Source: Arenibacter aquaticus (GTDB lineage Bacteria; Bacteroidota; Bacteroidia; Flavobacteriales; Flavobacteriaceae). From it: DNA of 64,000 nucleotides. Each line of letters opens with the position of its first letter. Position 1 is the first letter of the stretch. The notes beneath the pieces were generated by a model. It saw only the letters and a list, made by a program, of their open reading frames with translations. It was not told the origin of the DNA and did no database searches. The stretch lies in assembly GCF_003957295.1 (NCBI RefSeq), contig NZ_RQPJ01000001.1:1-64000 (forward strand), written 5' to 3'. This document shows positions 8,111 through 17,311 of this stretch, piece by piece. Both the position numbers and the translations under genes were made by a program.

Positions 8111-9013
8111 ATGAAGGAGTTTATAATTACCGTGGTACCCACGAACAATCCGGCGATATTAAAGTTTGAAACCAATCATTTCATAACAAAGAACAACAAT
8201 TACGAGTTTAAGAACATAGACGAGGCCAAAAATTCACCTTTGGCCCAGCAACTATTCTACCTTCCCTTTATAAAGACTGTGTACATCTCAGGTAATTTTA
8301 TTGGGCTGGAACGCTTTAATATTGTGGAATGGGACGATGTAAAGGACAGTGTGGCCCAGCAACTGGTAGATTACCTAAATGCCGGGGAGCCAGTAGTAGT
8401 AGAGGATGAAAACCAGAAAAAAGTCCCTGTTACGGTTTACGCGGAAGTAACCCCCAATCCGTCGGTAATGAAATTCGTTGTCAATAAAAAAATTGTTCCG
8501 TCTACTTTCGAATTCAAGAATATAGACGAAGCCAAGGAGTCGCAATTGGCCAAGGAGCTGTTTATGCTGCCCTTTGTAAAGGAAGTTTTTATAGACGAAA
8601 ACTATGTTTCCATTAATAAGTACGACGTTGCGGAATGGGATGCCATTACCATGGAGGTACGTGAAAAGATCAGGGATTTTATTGCAGATGGCAAGGAAGT
8701 GGTTTCATCTGGCAGCCTTCAACAACAAAAAGAGGCAGCCCCAAAAGCCCAATTGGAAGACAGCAACTTGGACGACACTTCCAAGGAAATTATTGATATT
8801 TTGGAAGAATACGTTAAACCGGCCGTTGCCAGTGATGGCGGCAATATTCTTTTTAAATCCTACGAAGAAGACACTAAAACCGTAAATGTTATTCTGCAGG
8901 GCGCCTGTAGTGGCTGTCCGTCCTCTACCTTTACCTTAAAAAATGGCATTGAGACCATGCTTAAAAACATGATGGGGGAAAGGGTTCAGCAGGTTGTTGC
9001 CTTAAACGGTTGA
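8111..9013 (+). CDS. Nfu-type Fe-S scaffold with duplicated N-terminal domain
   Basis: The 300-residue cytoplasmic protein carries and delivers Fe-S clusters to apo-proteins. Its C-terminal NifU-like domain (about 222-300) has the cluster-binding CxxC in GACSGCPSSTF (Cys266, Cys269). It is preceded by two copies of the Nfu N-terminal domain (about 1-95 and 112-205). The copies share the blocks P-N-P-[AS]-[IV]-[LM]-K-F and [YT]-[FE]-[FE]-K-N-I-D-E-A-K plus AxxLFxLPF. Canonical Nfu proteins carry one such domain. A charged linker (205-222) joins the parts. The dodecin gene follows 70 bases downstream and may be co-transcribed. Confidence 0.9.
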   Translation: MKEFIITVVPTNNPAILKFETNHFITKNNNYEFKNIDEAKNSPLAQQLFYLPFIKTVYISGNFIGLERFNIVEWDDVKDSVAQQLVDYLNAGEPVVVEDENQKKVPVTVYAEVTPNPSVMKFVVNKKIVPSTFEFKNIDEAKESQLAKELFMLPFVKEVFIDENYVSINKYDVAEWDAITMEVREKIRDFIADGKEVVSSGSLQQQKEAAPKAQLEDSNLDDTSKEIIDILEEYVKPAVASDGGNILFKSYEEDTKTVNVILQGACSGCPSSTFTLKNGIETMLKNMMGERVQQVVALNG

Positions 9014-9083
9014 TTTACACTGCTTCCACTCTTTATTTTGTGTTTTATTCGTTAACTTTAAGAGAATCTAAAAATTATACACT

Positions 9084-9284
9084 ATGTCAGTCTTAAAAGT
9101 TATCGAAGTAATGGCCAATTCCGAAAAAAGTTGGGAAGATGCCGCCAAAAAAGCAGTTGAACATGCCTCAAAATCTGTAAAGAACATACGATCTGTATAT
9201 GTTAACGAGCAAAGTGCAACGGTGAAGGATGGCAAATTGGATGATTATCGCGTAAACGTCAAAATCACTTTTGAAGTGAATTAA
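9084..9284 (+). CDS. Dodecin family flavin-binding protein
   Basis: The 66-residue protein matches the dodecin family over its full length: VLKVIEVMANSEKSWEDAAKKAV, then KNIRSVYVNEQSATVKDGK and a final beta strand VNVKITFEVN. Dodecins assemble into hollow dodecamers that store or buffer flavins (or CoA) in the cytoplasm. The length is typical. A strong terminator follows at 9307-9332. Confidence 0.93.
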   Translation: MSVLKVIEVMANSEKSWEDAAKKAVEHASKSVKNIRSVYVNEQSATVKDGKLDDYRVNVKITFEVN

Positions 9285-9306
9285 TTTTTTTAGCATTTCC
9301 ATCAAT

Positions 9307-9332
9307 AAGCGCCAAAAAAAGGCGCTTTTTTT
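9307..9332 (+). terminator. Rho-independent terminator after dodecin
   Basis: Perfect stem AAGCGCC / GGCGCTT with a seven-A loop followed by TTTTT, 22 bases past the dodecin stop. Confidence 0.9.
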
Positions 9333-9413
9333 GTATTGTCCAATTTATAAATTACATCTGGCCCAGTATCGGCATGGCCCTGGCCAGATTAACATTTGTT
9401 TAGTGTTTATAAC

Positions 9414-9444
9414 TTGACAAAGGATTGGTTTTTTTATTGATTTG
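9414..9444 (+). promoter_or_regulatory. Likely promoter of the mscS gene
   Basis: TTG (9414-9416, within TTGACA) and TTGATTTG (9437-9444, one mismatch to TAnnTTTG) are 20 bases apart and end 17 bases before the mscS start. Confidence 0.45.
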
Positions 9445-9461
9445 CAAAAAATTGAAACTAC

Positions 9462-10298
9462 ATGAATATACTTACAGATTACGAAGATAACCTTGAAAAA
9501 GCCCAAGCTTGGGCCTGGGAAATACTACCCAGTTTGGTCACCTCCATTGTAACCGCGGTACTAACGCTGATCGTTGGACTTTGGATTATCAAATTCATCA
9601 ACAAGATGGTTAAAAGGTTTTTCCAAAAAGCGGACTATGACGAATCCTTGGAATCTTTTCTACAGAGTTTTATCAGCATAGCGCTAAAGATTATGCTATT
9701 TGTTTTGGTCATTACCCAATTAGGGGTACAATCCTCTTCCTTGGTAGCCATCATTGGTGCCGCTGGTCTTGCCATTGGTCTGGCACTACAGGGGTCTTTG
9801 GCCAATTTTGCCGGGGGCGTCCTTATCTTGGTCTTTAAACCTTTTAAGGTAGGCGATTTTATTTCTGCCCAGGGCGTAGACGGTACCGTTAAGGAGATTA
9901 CCATCTTTACCACCAAGTTAAGCACTTTTGGGAATCAAATTGCCATTGTGCCCAATGGACAACTCTCCAACAACAACATCATTAATTACAATGCCCAAGA
10001 CACCAGAAGGGACAAAATTACCGTGGGCATAGGATATGATTCCGATATAAAACTGGCCAAGGATATACTGTTAAAGATATGTGCCGAAAACGAACACATC
10101 CTAAAAGATCCAGCTCCAGAAGTGTATGTAGCAGAATTGGCAGACAGCTCGGTAAACCTATCTCTTAGGTTCTGGGCCAAGAACGATGTATTCTGGGCAG
10201 CACATTTCCACGTTATGGAAGAATTAAAACATAGATTTGATGCAGCCGGATTGGAAATACCATTTCCACAACGGGTCATTCACCAAGGGGATTCCTAG
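9462..10298 (+). CDS. mscS: Small-conductance mechanosensitive channel, MscS family
   Basis: The 278-residue inner-membrane channel opens on membrane tension to relieve hypo-osmotic shock. Three membrane segments are visible (about 20-45, 65-90, 92-125). The third is the Gly/Ala-rich pore helix (AIIGAAGLAIGLALQGSLANFAGGV), followed by the conserved cytoplasmic beta domain (FKPFKVGDFI, GTVKEI, PNGQLSNNNIINY) and the C-terminal alpha/beta domain ending near PFPQR. This is the standard E. coli MscS-like size. Its last four bases overlap the convergent tsaB stop, so the two transcripts meet with no terminator between them. Confidence 0.95.
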   Translation: MNILTDYEDNLEKAQAWAWEILPSLVTSIVTAVLTLIVGLWIIKFINKMVKRFFQKADYDESLESFLQSFISIALKIMLFVLVITQLGVQSSSLVAIIGAAGLAIGLALQGSLANFAGGVLILVFKPFKVGDFISAQGVDGTVKEITIFTTKLSTFGNQIAIVPNGQLSNNNIINYNAQDTRRDKITVGIGYDSDIKLAKDILLKICAENEHILKDPAPEVYVAELADSSVNLSLRFWAKNDVFWAAHFHVMEELKHRFDAAGLEIPFPQRVIHQGDS

Positions 10299-10960
10299 GA
10301 TTTTTTCCCAGGCATTATAAAATCCTTTAGATAATACGGTTCAAAGTAGGCTACATTTTCAAATGTGCCTGCTTTGTACTTTTTATGGGATATGGTACCC
10401 AATTCCCTGGCTGTTGGTACTGCAGCTATAAAACTAAAATTGGGGTGCTCCAAGGTTCCCTTACATTTCTCTGCACCGTCCCCTATCAACAATACCTTTC
10501 CCTTAGCTGTATATTCCTTAAAACTATCGGGCGTAATGATTTCTGCCCTGGTCTCCCTTAAACATTTCCCATCGGAAGAGAAAATGGTAGCATAGACTTC
10601 CATCCTACGGGCATCCAAAACAGGGATAACAAAATCATAACCCTGCCCATAGCCTTGTACGGCCAAACTCTCCAAGGTAGGCACCGCTATCAACGGCAGA
10701 TCCAATGAAAAGCAAAGCCCCTTGGCCGCAGACACCCCTATACGTAAACCGGTATAGGACCCAGGGCCCTTACTCACGGCAATAGCGGAAATATCCTTAA
10801 AAGTCAGGGATGCCTCCTTCAAAGCCTGCTCTATAAAAATGTGTAATTGTTCTGAATGCGAATAGTTGGGACTGTTGTCTTCCTTTAAGACCACTAACTC
10901 CCCATCCTTGGCAATACTTACCGAACAATTGGTAGTTGCCGTTTCTAAATTTAATATCAT
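10295..10960 (-). CDS. tsaB: tRNA t6A biosynthesis protein TsaB
   Basis: TsaB pairs with TsaD in the complex that makes N6-threonylcarbamoyl-adenosine at position 37 of ANN-decoding tRNAs. Diagnostic features of this ASKHA-fold protein are the N-terminal MILNLETATTNCSV, the YSHSEQLHIFIEQAL block, KGPGSYTGLRIGVSAAKGLCFSLDLPL and LDARRMEVYA. The family start fits the ATG at 10960; in-frame ATGs at 10966 and 10978 would add two or six residues. It follows the tolC-like gene by about 25 bases (7 from the upstream-most ATG) and is probably the last gene of the efflux operon. Confidence 0.92.
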   Translation of the reverse strand: MILNLETATTNCSVSIAKDGELVVLKEDNSPNYSHSEQLHIFIEQALKEASLTFKDISAIAVSKGPGSYTGLRIGVSAAKGLCFSLDLPLIAVPTLESLAVQGYGQGYDFVIPVLDARRMEVYATIFSSDGKCLRETRAEIITPDSFKEYTAKGKVLLIGDGAEKCKGTLEHPNFSFIAAVPTARELGTISHKKYKAGTFENVAYFEPYYLKDFIMPGKKS

Positions 10961-10985
10961 AGCCATAATAGGCTGCAAATATAAC

Positions 10986-12326
10986 CTAATCCAACGTTAT
11001 GGGTAAACCAAAATAGAACTCCAAAACCTTTACCCTAAATATATAGTCATATTTGGTCCTGATCAATTCTGCTTCCGCATTGTCTACCCTGGACTGTGCC
11101 TGACTAAAATCGAAGGCATTCATTAGGCCCACTTCAAATCGTTCCTTTGAGTAATTATAGGCCAACCTTCTGGCATCCAAAGTTTTTTGAGCGGCTTCAT
11201 AGGCCTTGGAAAAGCTCTTGACATCCACATAGGCCTGATTAATATTGTTTTCCAAGTCCAATTTATCCTGTTCCAACTGCAACCTGGACCTGTCTACCCC
11301 AATTTTAGCCCGTTTTATATTGTTTTTAACACTAAAGCCGTTAAAAACCGGAATATTCAACTGTAAACCATAGGCAATACCGTCTGTTAAATACAACTGG
11401 TCTGTAAAAGGAATCCTTTCCAAGGTTGCCGGGTTCCTAAATTCACTGGAATATTGGGTGCCATAATTAAAAAATGCCCCTAATGTAGGATACGCGGCTC
11501 CTTTGGCAATCTGTAGGTCTTTCATGGCAAGTTCTACGTTGGACATGGAAAACTTAATATCGTTCCTAAAGCTAAGGGCCTTGTTAAATATGGTCTTGGG
11601 GGACTGTTCCAAAATATTGGATGGTGAAATATTAAAATCCTCTTCCGCAATATCAAAATTTTCATAATCTGTTATCTGCAGTAGTTGTGCCAAATTTATT
11701 CTAGCAAGCAGCACCTGGTTTTCCCCGTTTACAATCTGTTGTTCCTGATTGGCAGCCGTGGCCTGAATCTCTAACAGATCACCCTTGGGAACCACTCCGG
11801 CTGCCACCAGTTCCTCGGTCCGTGTCAAGTCCTGTTCGGTCACGGCATATTGTGCCCTAAACACTTTAAGGGATTCCTTATTGGAGGCCACTTGTAGGTA
11901 GGCATTGGCAACGGCAAGCATTATATCGTCCTTTAGGTTGTCCAAACGGTATTGGTTGGCCAGGGCATTTAACTTGGCCCTATTTAATCTATGGATGTTT
12001 CTTAGCCCATCAAAAAGATTCACGGACGACCCAAATCCACCAGAAGCCGTAGTGACCGTTCCGCTGACCTGTTGGTTACGGGACTGATCCAAGACCAGGC
12101 CCGAGTTACCGGATATCCTGGCATTCATATTAAAATTGGGCAGCATATCACCAATGGCATCGGATTTATCAATTTGGGCATTTTCCAAATCGAGCTCGTA
12201 TTGCGCTATGGTGAGGTTGTTTTCAACTGCATAGTATACGCATTCTTCCAAGGTCCATTTTTTTTCCTGTGCGGTCATAGACCCCAGGCAGAAAATAAAA
12301 AATCCTATTATCCCCTTTAATTTCAT
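10986..12326 (-). CDS. TolC-family outer-membrane efflux protein
   Basis: The 446-residue protein has a signal peptide (ending MTAQ), then two tandem outer-membrane-efflux repeats of long alpha-helices (about 25-220 and 235-440), starting WTLEECVYYAVENNLTIAQ. TolC proteins form trimeric channels through the outer membrane and periplasm for tripartite pumps. The gene is 31 bases downstream of the HlyD-type adaptor, so the operon encodes a complete ATP-driven tripartite exporter. Substrate not predictable. Confidence 0.93.
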   Translation of the reverse strand: MKLKGIIGFFIFCLGSMTAQEKKWTLEECVYYAVENNLTIAQYELDLENAQIDKSDAIGDMLPNFNMNARISGNSGLVLDQSRNQQVSGTVTTASGGFGSSVNLFDGLRNIHRLNRAKLNALANQYRLDNLKDDIMLAVANAYLQVASNKESLKVFRAQYAVTEQDLTRTEELVAAGVVPKGDLLEIQATAANQEQQIVNGENQVLLARINLAQLLQITDYENFDIAEEDFNISPSNILEQSPKTIFNKALSFRNDIKFSMSNVELAMKDLQIAKGAAYPTLGAFFNYGTQYSSEFRNPATLERIPFTDQLYLTDGIAYGLQLNIPVFNGFSVKNNIKRAKIGVDRSRLQLEQDKLDLENNINQAYVDVKSFSKAYEAAQKTLDARRLAYNYSKERFEVGLMNAFDFSQAQSRVDNAEAELIRTKYDYIFRVKVLEFYFGLPITLD

Positions 12327-12357
12327 GTATTGATCTTTTCTGATTGCTATTCCCTTC

Positions 12358-13506
12358 TTAATTATCTTCTGCCGTATCCTCTTCGTCTTCGTCCCCTTTC
12401 TTTATGGGTTCGGTCTTATTCCAGACCTTCACCTTATCCTCTTGGGTAATTCCGGAAACGATTTCCACGTTAACCCCATCAGATATTCCGACTTCCACAT
12501 CCTTGCGCTCAAATTTCTGTTCTTCAACGGGACCAACGGCTACCTCCACATAAGGCTTATCGGTTTTTCTATCAAATTGCAATAAGGCTTCGGGTATTAC
12601 CAGCACGCTGTCTTTCCTTTCCAGCACAAGTGAAGCATTGGCGCTATAGCCTGCCCGGATCAAAAAATCGTCCTCCACGGTTACATCTCCCTCTATCTTA
12701 AACTGTACGGCCCCGGATTCCTCAATACCCTTTGGAGCGATAAAGCGCAGGGTTGCATCAAATTTCTTGTCGTTTATGGCTCCTAAGCTTATTTCTAGAG
12801 GCATACCCAGCTTTAATTTCCCAACTTCCCCCTCATCTACCTTGCCTTCAAAAATCATAATACTTAGGTCGGCTATGGTGGCAATAGTGGTTCCATCATT
12901 AAAATTGTTACTTTGAATAACCTGATCCCCTTCCTTTACCGGTATCTCCAAAATGGTCCCTGATACGGTTGCCCTGATATTGGTATTGGCGGTAGCAGAG
13001 CCTCCAGCAGAACCTACCCTAATAATCTGATAATCCGATCGTGCATTCTGCAGTTCCAATTTGGCCTGATCGTAACGCAGTTGTTGGGTATTGAAATCTT
13101 GGCTAGATATAACCCCTTTATCAAACAACACCTTGTTCCTATCATATTCCGTTTTGGTATTGTTCAGGGCTATTTCGGCATTGCGCACCCTCCCTTTGGC
13201 CTGGTTTAGTGACTGTTCATTGGGAACCACCTTTATTTTTGCTATAAGGTCGCCAGCTTTTACCATATCGCCCTCCTTAAGAAAAATCTCATCTATAATC
13301 CCGGAGATCTGCGGCTTTATCTCCACTTCATCCTCGGGTACTACTTTTCCGGTGGCTACGGTCTTCTTTTCCACATTGGCCTTAAACGGATTATTTGTCT
13401 CATAGGTAATGGCCGATTTACTGTTGGATTTTATAAAAAATGCGGCGGCCCATAATGCGCCCAGCACCAATATTCCAATTAAGATGTATTTTAGAACTTT
13501 ATTCAT
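12358..13506 (-). CDS. HlyD/MacA-type periplasmic adaptor
   Basis: The 382-residue protein has an N-terminal membrane anchor (7-27), a lipoyl/barrel-sandwich half (ATGKVVPEDEVEIKPQISGIIDEIF), a helical hairpin (about 100-150, with AKGRVRNAEIALNN), the second lipoyl half (about 175-200, AGGSATANTNIRATVSG) and beta-barrel and membrane-proximal domains. The C-terminus is very acidic (KKGDEDEEDTAEDN). It links the inner-membrane ABC transporter to the TolC-like channel. Gene order permease-adaptor-TolC in one operon supports this. Confidence 0.93.
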   Translation of the reverse strand: MNKVLKYILIGILVLGALWAAAFFIKSNSKSAITYETNNPFKANVEKKTVATGKVVPEDEVEIKPQISGIIDEIFLKEGDMVKAGDLIAKIKVVPNEQSLNQAKGRVRNAEIALNNTKTEYDRNKVLFDKGVISSQDFNTQQLRYDQAKLELQNARSDYQIIRVGSAGGSATANTNIRATVSGTILEIPVKEGDQVIQSNNFNDGTTIATIADLSIMIFEGKVDEGEVGKLKLGMPLEISLGAINDKKFDATLRFIAPKGIEESGAVQFKIEGDVTVEDDFLIRAGYSANASLVLERKDSVLVIPEALLQFDRKTDKPYVEVAVGPVEEQKFERKDVEVGISDGVNVEIVSGITQEDKVKVWNKTEPIKKGDEDEEDTAEDN

Positions 13507-13546
13507 TTTTGATTGTATTTAATTGCCTGATATAGTTTGGTTTATT

Positions 13547-14809
13547 TTATTCTTCCCTAAGGGCATCTATAGGTTTTATACTTACAGCACGCTGTGCCGG
13601 GATTAATCCTATCAAGGTTCCCAGAACCACCATTATGGCCAAGGCCCCCAATACATAAGGAATTGGGACTGTTGGATTGGCATAGGGGAAATCCAACTCC
13701 GCAGTCATTTTATTAATGATACTTAGAACCCCCGCTCCCAATATAATGCCCATGACCCCGGCTATCATGGTCAGGAAAACCGATTCCAAAATAATAAGGG
13801 AACGCACCTCCCTAGGGGTAGCTCCCAGGGCCCGTCTAACCCCCAATTCCTTGGTTCTTTCCTTTACCGATATAAGAAGGATATTTCCTATCCCGATTAC
13901 TCCGGCCAAAATAGTGGCCACTCCAACAATGAGCGACATAAAGGTAAGTCCCTTTGCGAAGCCCACAATCCTATTAAAGATCTCCCCCAAATTAAAAGAG
14001 CCTATGGCCCGTTCGTCCTTGGGGTTTACATTGTGTATATTCTTTAAAACCGCCTTTACATTTTCCTCTACCTTTATAACATCTGCGTCATCATAGGCCG
14101 CTATGGCAAACCAGCCCACGTTCTCTCCGGTATTGTACAATTTCTTAAATGTGCTAAAGGGTATATAGATATCCGAATCGCTTTCAAATCCACCTCCGGG
14201 TGTAAATTTATGGACGCCCACCACCTGAAAGAATACATTGTCTATCCTAACATAGCTTCCAATAGGGTTTTCATCGCTCTCAAATAACTCCTTCTGGGTG
14301 CGCTCCCCTATTACACAGATCTTTCGGGCCAGGTCTATATCCTCATCATTTATAAACCTTCCACCATCGTATATTTTTTTGGTAGCTATTTTTGTAGAAA
14401 TGGGATAATCGCCGTAAACGGCATAGCTGCCGGACTTACCTCCCCTAATCGTCTGTGCCGGACTACCTCCAAAAACACCTTTTACATTCCTTGGGGCAAT
14501 AAACTCTATCTCCGGAATCCTATTTTTTAAAATGGATGCATCCTTTAATTTAAGTTGCAGCTGTCTACCTGTCTTAAAACCTTTATAGGGCATGCTGGTA
14601 CTCTGTGCCCAGGCAAACATACTGTTCATAGCTACGTTTTCAAATTGCTTTTCAAACCCATTGTCCAGCCCTTTGGCTGCTCCGGACAATACAATATAGA
14701 TAAAGATGCCCCATAACACTCCAATCACGGTAATAATGGTCCTGGTCCTATTCTTACCAATAGAACCAAAGATTTCCTGCCAAGTATTGCTATCAAATAA
14801 AAATCGCAT
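13547..14809 (-). CDS. MacB-type ABC transporter permease (second)
   Basis: The 420-residue protein has the MacB/FtsX layout: one N-terminal membrane helix (about 22-45), a large periplasmic domain (about 50-280, MacB_PCD type), and three C-terminal helices (about 285-315, 335-365, 375-405) with the coupling segment ERTKELGVRRALGATPREV. MacB-type proteins use mechanotransmission to push substrates from the periplasm through the TolC exit. It starts one base after the stop of the paralogous permease gene, so the two likely form a heterodimer. Confidence 0.92.
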   Translation of the reverse strand: MRFLFDSNTWQEIFGSIGKNRTRTIITVIGVLWGIFIYIVLSGAAKGLDNGFEKQFENVAMNSMFAWAQSTSMPYKGFKTGRQLQLKLKDASILKNRIPEIEFIAPRNVKGVFGGSPAQTIRGGKSGSYAVYGDYPISTKIATKKIYDGGRFINDEDIDLARKICVIGERTQKELFESDENPIGSYVRIDNVFFQVVGVHKFTPGGGFESDSDIYIPFSTFKKLYNTGENVGWFAIAAYDDADVIKVEENVKAVLKNIHNVNPKDERAIGSFNLGEIFNRIVGFAKGLTFMSLIVGVATILAGVIGIGNILLISVKERTKELGVRRALGATPREVRSLIILESVFLTMIAGVMGIILGAGVLSIINKMTAELDFPYANPTVPIPYVLGALAIMVVLGTLIGLIPAQRAVSIKPIDALREE

Positions 14810-14810
14810 A

Positions 14811-16040
14811 TTATTCGTCTCTTAAGGCTTCAATTGGTTTTATATCAGCTGCCCGTTTCGCCGGTATATAGCCTGCTATGGCCCCAAAAAGAATTAAAAC
14901 CAAAGTTGCACTAACGGCCATCACCATATCAATATAAGGGTTGGTAATAAAGTAATCTTTAAGTTTCTCCCCTAAGGACCCCAGTACGGCGACCCCTATC
15001 ATCATTCCCACAAAACCTGAGATAGTGGTAATAAATACCGATTCCAAAAGAATGGAGCTTATAACTGATTTAGGGGTAGCACCCAAGGCTTTTCTAACAC
15101 CCAATTCCTTGGTACGCTCCTTGACCACAAATACCATGATATTGCTTATTCCAATAATCCCGGCTATGATGGTCCCAAAGGCCACCAGTCCCACTATAAG
15201 CTGTAAGACCCTTGCAAATTGTTGATTCTGTTTTAATTGGTCCGCTACGTTACGTATAAAGATTCCGTTCTGATCCTCTGGACTGATATACTTTTTCTCT
15301 TTAAAAAAACGCTCCAAGCTCCTGTCCAAAGCCATGGCGCCCGCATAGCCAATCTCTGGCTTAAACCCAACGATGATCTGATTAATTTTATCGGTATTTT
15401 TTTCAATAAGCTGTCTGGTAGTATACGGCATGTATATCAATCGCTCCTCATTGTCCCCGCCATCATCCTGAAAAACCCCTACAACCATAAATGCACTGCC
15501 CGAAATGTCTATGTACTTGCCAATAGCGTCCTCTCCCTGAAAAAGGTCTTTCTCTACCAGTCTACCAATGACCACGTATTTGGTCTTATTGCGCATGTCC
15601 TCCTCATTTAAATACCTCCCTTTCATCATTATGGTTTTTTCAGCATATTGATGGGCAGGTCCTACAGCCCTACTGGTATAATTATTGGATTCGTTTTTAT
15701 ACTTAACTAGTCCACTTCTTGTAATCCTAGGGGTAGTATATTCCACGAACATGGCCAGGTTCTTTTCAATATCCTCCAGGTCACTGTTTTCAAACTCTAT
15801 GACCCTGTTGGATTTATAGCCTTTATAGGGAATGGTAGTTCTACCGGGAAAGATATAAAGCACATTGGTGGCATCGTCTCCAAAGAACTCGTTAAAGGTA
15901 TTCACCAGACCGTTTCCCATCCCAAATAGGACCACAAAGATCAAAATACCCAAAGACACCGTAAAACCCGAAAGAAAGGTACGAAGCTTATTCTTCTGAA
16001 TAGTTTTAAAAATCTCTTTCCAATTATCCCTACTAAACAT
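14811..16040 (-). CDS. MacB-type ABC transporter permease (first)
   Basis: The 409-residue paralogue of the next gene has the same N-terminal helix (about 20-42), MacB-like periplasmic domain and three C-terminal helices, with ERTKELGVRKALGATPKSV as coupling segment. The two permeases diverge through the periplasmic domain, which fits an asymmetric pair served by the separate ATPase. Its start overlaps the end of the ATPase gene by eight bases, indicating translational coupling. Confidence 0.92.
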   Translation of the reverse strand: MFSRDNWKEIFKTIQKNKLRTFLSGFTVSLGILIFVVLFGMGNGLVNTFNEFFGDDATNVLYIFPGRTTIPYKGYKSNRVIEFENSDLEDIEKNLAMFVEYTTPRITRSGLVKYKNESNNYTSRAVGPAHQYAEKTIMMKGRYLNEEDMRNKTKYVVIGRLVEKDLFQGEDAIGKYIDISGSAFMVVGVFQDDGGDNEERLIYMPYTTRQLIEKNTDKINQIIVGFKPEIGYAGAMALDRSLERFFKEKKYISPEDQNGIFIRNVADQLKQNQQFARVLQLIVGLVAFGTIIAGIIGISNIMVFVVKERTKELGVRKALGATPKSVISSILLESVFITTISGFVGMMIGVAVLGSLGEKLKDYFITNPYIDMVMAVSATLVLILFGAIAGYIPAKRAADIKPIEALRDE

Positions 16041-16734
16041 ACTGGGAAGCTCTAACCTGGGTTACTTTTTTATCCTCCACAATTACTCCATCCTTTAGGT
16101 GCACTATTCTTTTACACATATCGGCTATATCCGGTTCATGGGTAACTATAAGAATGGTATTGCCGGCATCGTTTATTTTTTGGATAAGATCCATGACTTC
16201 GTAAGAAGTTTTACTGTCCAAGGCCCCTGTGGGCTCATCTGCCAATAAGACCTTGGGCTCTGCCGCCATGGCCCTTGCAATGGCCACCCGCTGCTTTTGC
16301 CCACCAGACAGCTCACTGGGCAAATGGTCTGCCCATTCCCGCAAGCCCACCTGCTCCAAATACTTTAAAGCCTTTTCTTGTCGCTCCTTCCTTCCTACTT
16401 TCTGATAATACAACGGAAGTGCCACATTCTCCATGGCACTTTTGTAATTGATAAGGTTAAAGGACTGAAATACGAATCCCAAAAACTTGTTCCTGTATTG
16501 CGCAGCCTTGGTCTCATTAAGATTTTTAATGGGCACCCCATCCAAGGTATATGAGCCTTCATCCAAAACGTCCAGCATACCAAGAATATTTAAGAGGGTA
16601 GACTTACCGGAACCCGAAGATCCCATTATGGCCACAAGCTCTCCATCTCCAACAGAAAAATTAATACCTTTTAATACATGAAGGGAATTACTCCCCATTT
16701 TATATGACTTGTGAAGATTCTTAATTTCAATCAT
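16033..16734 (-). CDS. ABC transporter ATP-binding protein, MacB/LolD type
   Basis: The 233-residue ATPase has Walker A GSSGSGKST (about 38-46), Q-loop FQSFNL, signature LSGGQKQR, Walker B VLLADEPTGALDS and H-loop VTHE. It powers the two FtsX-like permeases encoded immediately downstream. In classical MacB the ATPase is fused to the permease; here it is a separate protein, as is common in Bacteroidota. It is the first gene of an operon that continues through permeases, adaptor, TolC and tsaB. Confidence 0.95.
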   Translation of the reverse strand: MIEIKNLHKSYKMGSNSLHVLKGINFSVGDGELVAIMGSSGSGKSTLLNILGMLDVLDEGSYTLDGVPIKNLNETKAAQYRNKFLGFVFQSFNLINYKSAMENVALPLYYQKVGRKERQEKALKYLEQVGLREWADHLPSELSGGQKQRVAIARAMAAEPKVLLADEPTGALDSKTSYEVMDLIQKINDAGNTILIVTHEPDIADMCKRIVHLKDGVIVEDKKVTQVRASQYV

Positions 16735-17050
16735 TTTTAGTTGAATTAGAGATGTTTAGCTGCAAATTACGAGTATAAGACTAATAACCGCTATAGTTGT
16801 TACATCAAAAATGTAAAAACTATGTTAAAAATATACAATCAACACAAAGGATCCTTGTCACCTACCTCTCTTGTTCCATTATAGAGTACAGTAAAACCGT
16901 GGAGCAGTGTAAATATCCTTGGTCTGGAAAAAGCAGAGATTTAGTCAAAACTTATTTTGTAATGACTTACCAAGTGCTGTTTGCAGCAGACAGGAAACGA
17001 GCTTCAAGAGAAATGTTTCCCTACAAAAGAAAGCGTGAAAATAAAAGCTA
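16735..17050. other. Non-coding stretch upstream of the efflux operon
   Basis: About 316 bases lie between the small CxxC-protein stop and the efflux operon start, both on the minus strand. It should hold the efflux promoter, but I found only a 7-base variant (TAATTTG near 16763) without a matching TTG. A plus-strand ORF at 16797-17054 has no recognisable features, runs against all neighbours and overlaps a real gene end, so it is not called. Confidence 0.45.
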
Positions 17051-17311
17051 CTAGGCTTTCATCTTTTTATAAATGAAGAAAAAAAGACCAGCTACCAACA
17101 GGTAGGGTACGGCCATTAGATACATAATGCCATTGTTGATACCTTCGGCGGCGGCTTCACTTCCTTCGCTTTCCAATACCGCTCGGCACATAGCACATTG
17201 TGCCGCTACAACCTCTGGCAACAACAACATTAACAGGATCAAAACCATTATAGGCAATTTGGTTCTGCCCCCTGTAAATCCTCTTAAAAAATAGTAGTTA
17301 TCAGTGCGCAT
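17051..17311 (-). CDS. Small CxxC membrane protein of the SCO gene cluster
   Basis: The 86-residue protein has a signal-like hydrophobic segment (about 22-37) ending VVAAQ, followed directly by C-A-M-C-R, a short soluble loop (ESEGSEAAAEGINNGIMY) and a second membrane helix (about 63-80) ending in basic residues. The CxxC pair would lie on the periplasmic side. Its gene overlaps the DUF420 gene end by 11 bases; an internal ATG at 17248 would remove the first 21 residues. Position at the end of the SCO1 operon suggests a role in copper or haem delivery or disulfide handling during oxidase assembly. That is inference from context; I know of no characterised homologue. Confidence 0.75.
   Translation of the reverse strand: MRTDNYYFLRGFTGGRTKLPIMVLILLMLLLPEVVAAQCAMCRAVLESEGSEAAAEGINNGIMYLMAVPYLLVAGLFFFIYKKMKA

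Noticed and set aside
16797-17054. Plus-strand ORF of 85 codons
   Set aside because: No recognisable motif, opposite to both neighbours, overlaps the end of a supported gene, and composition is that of non-coding DNA.
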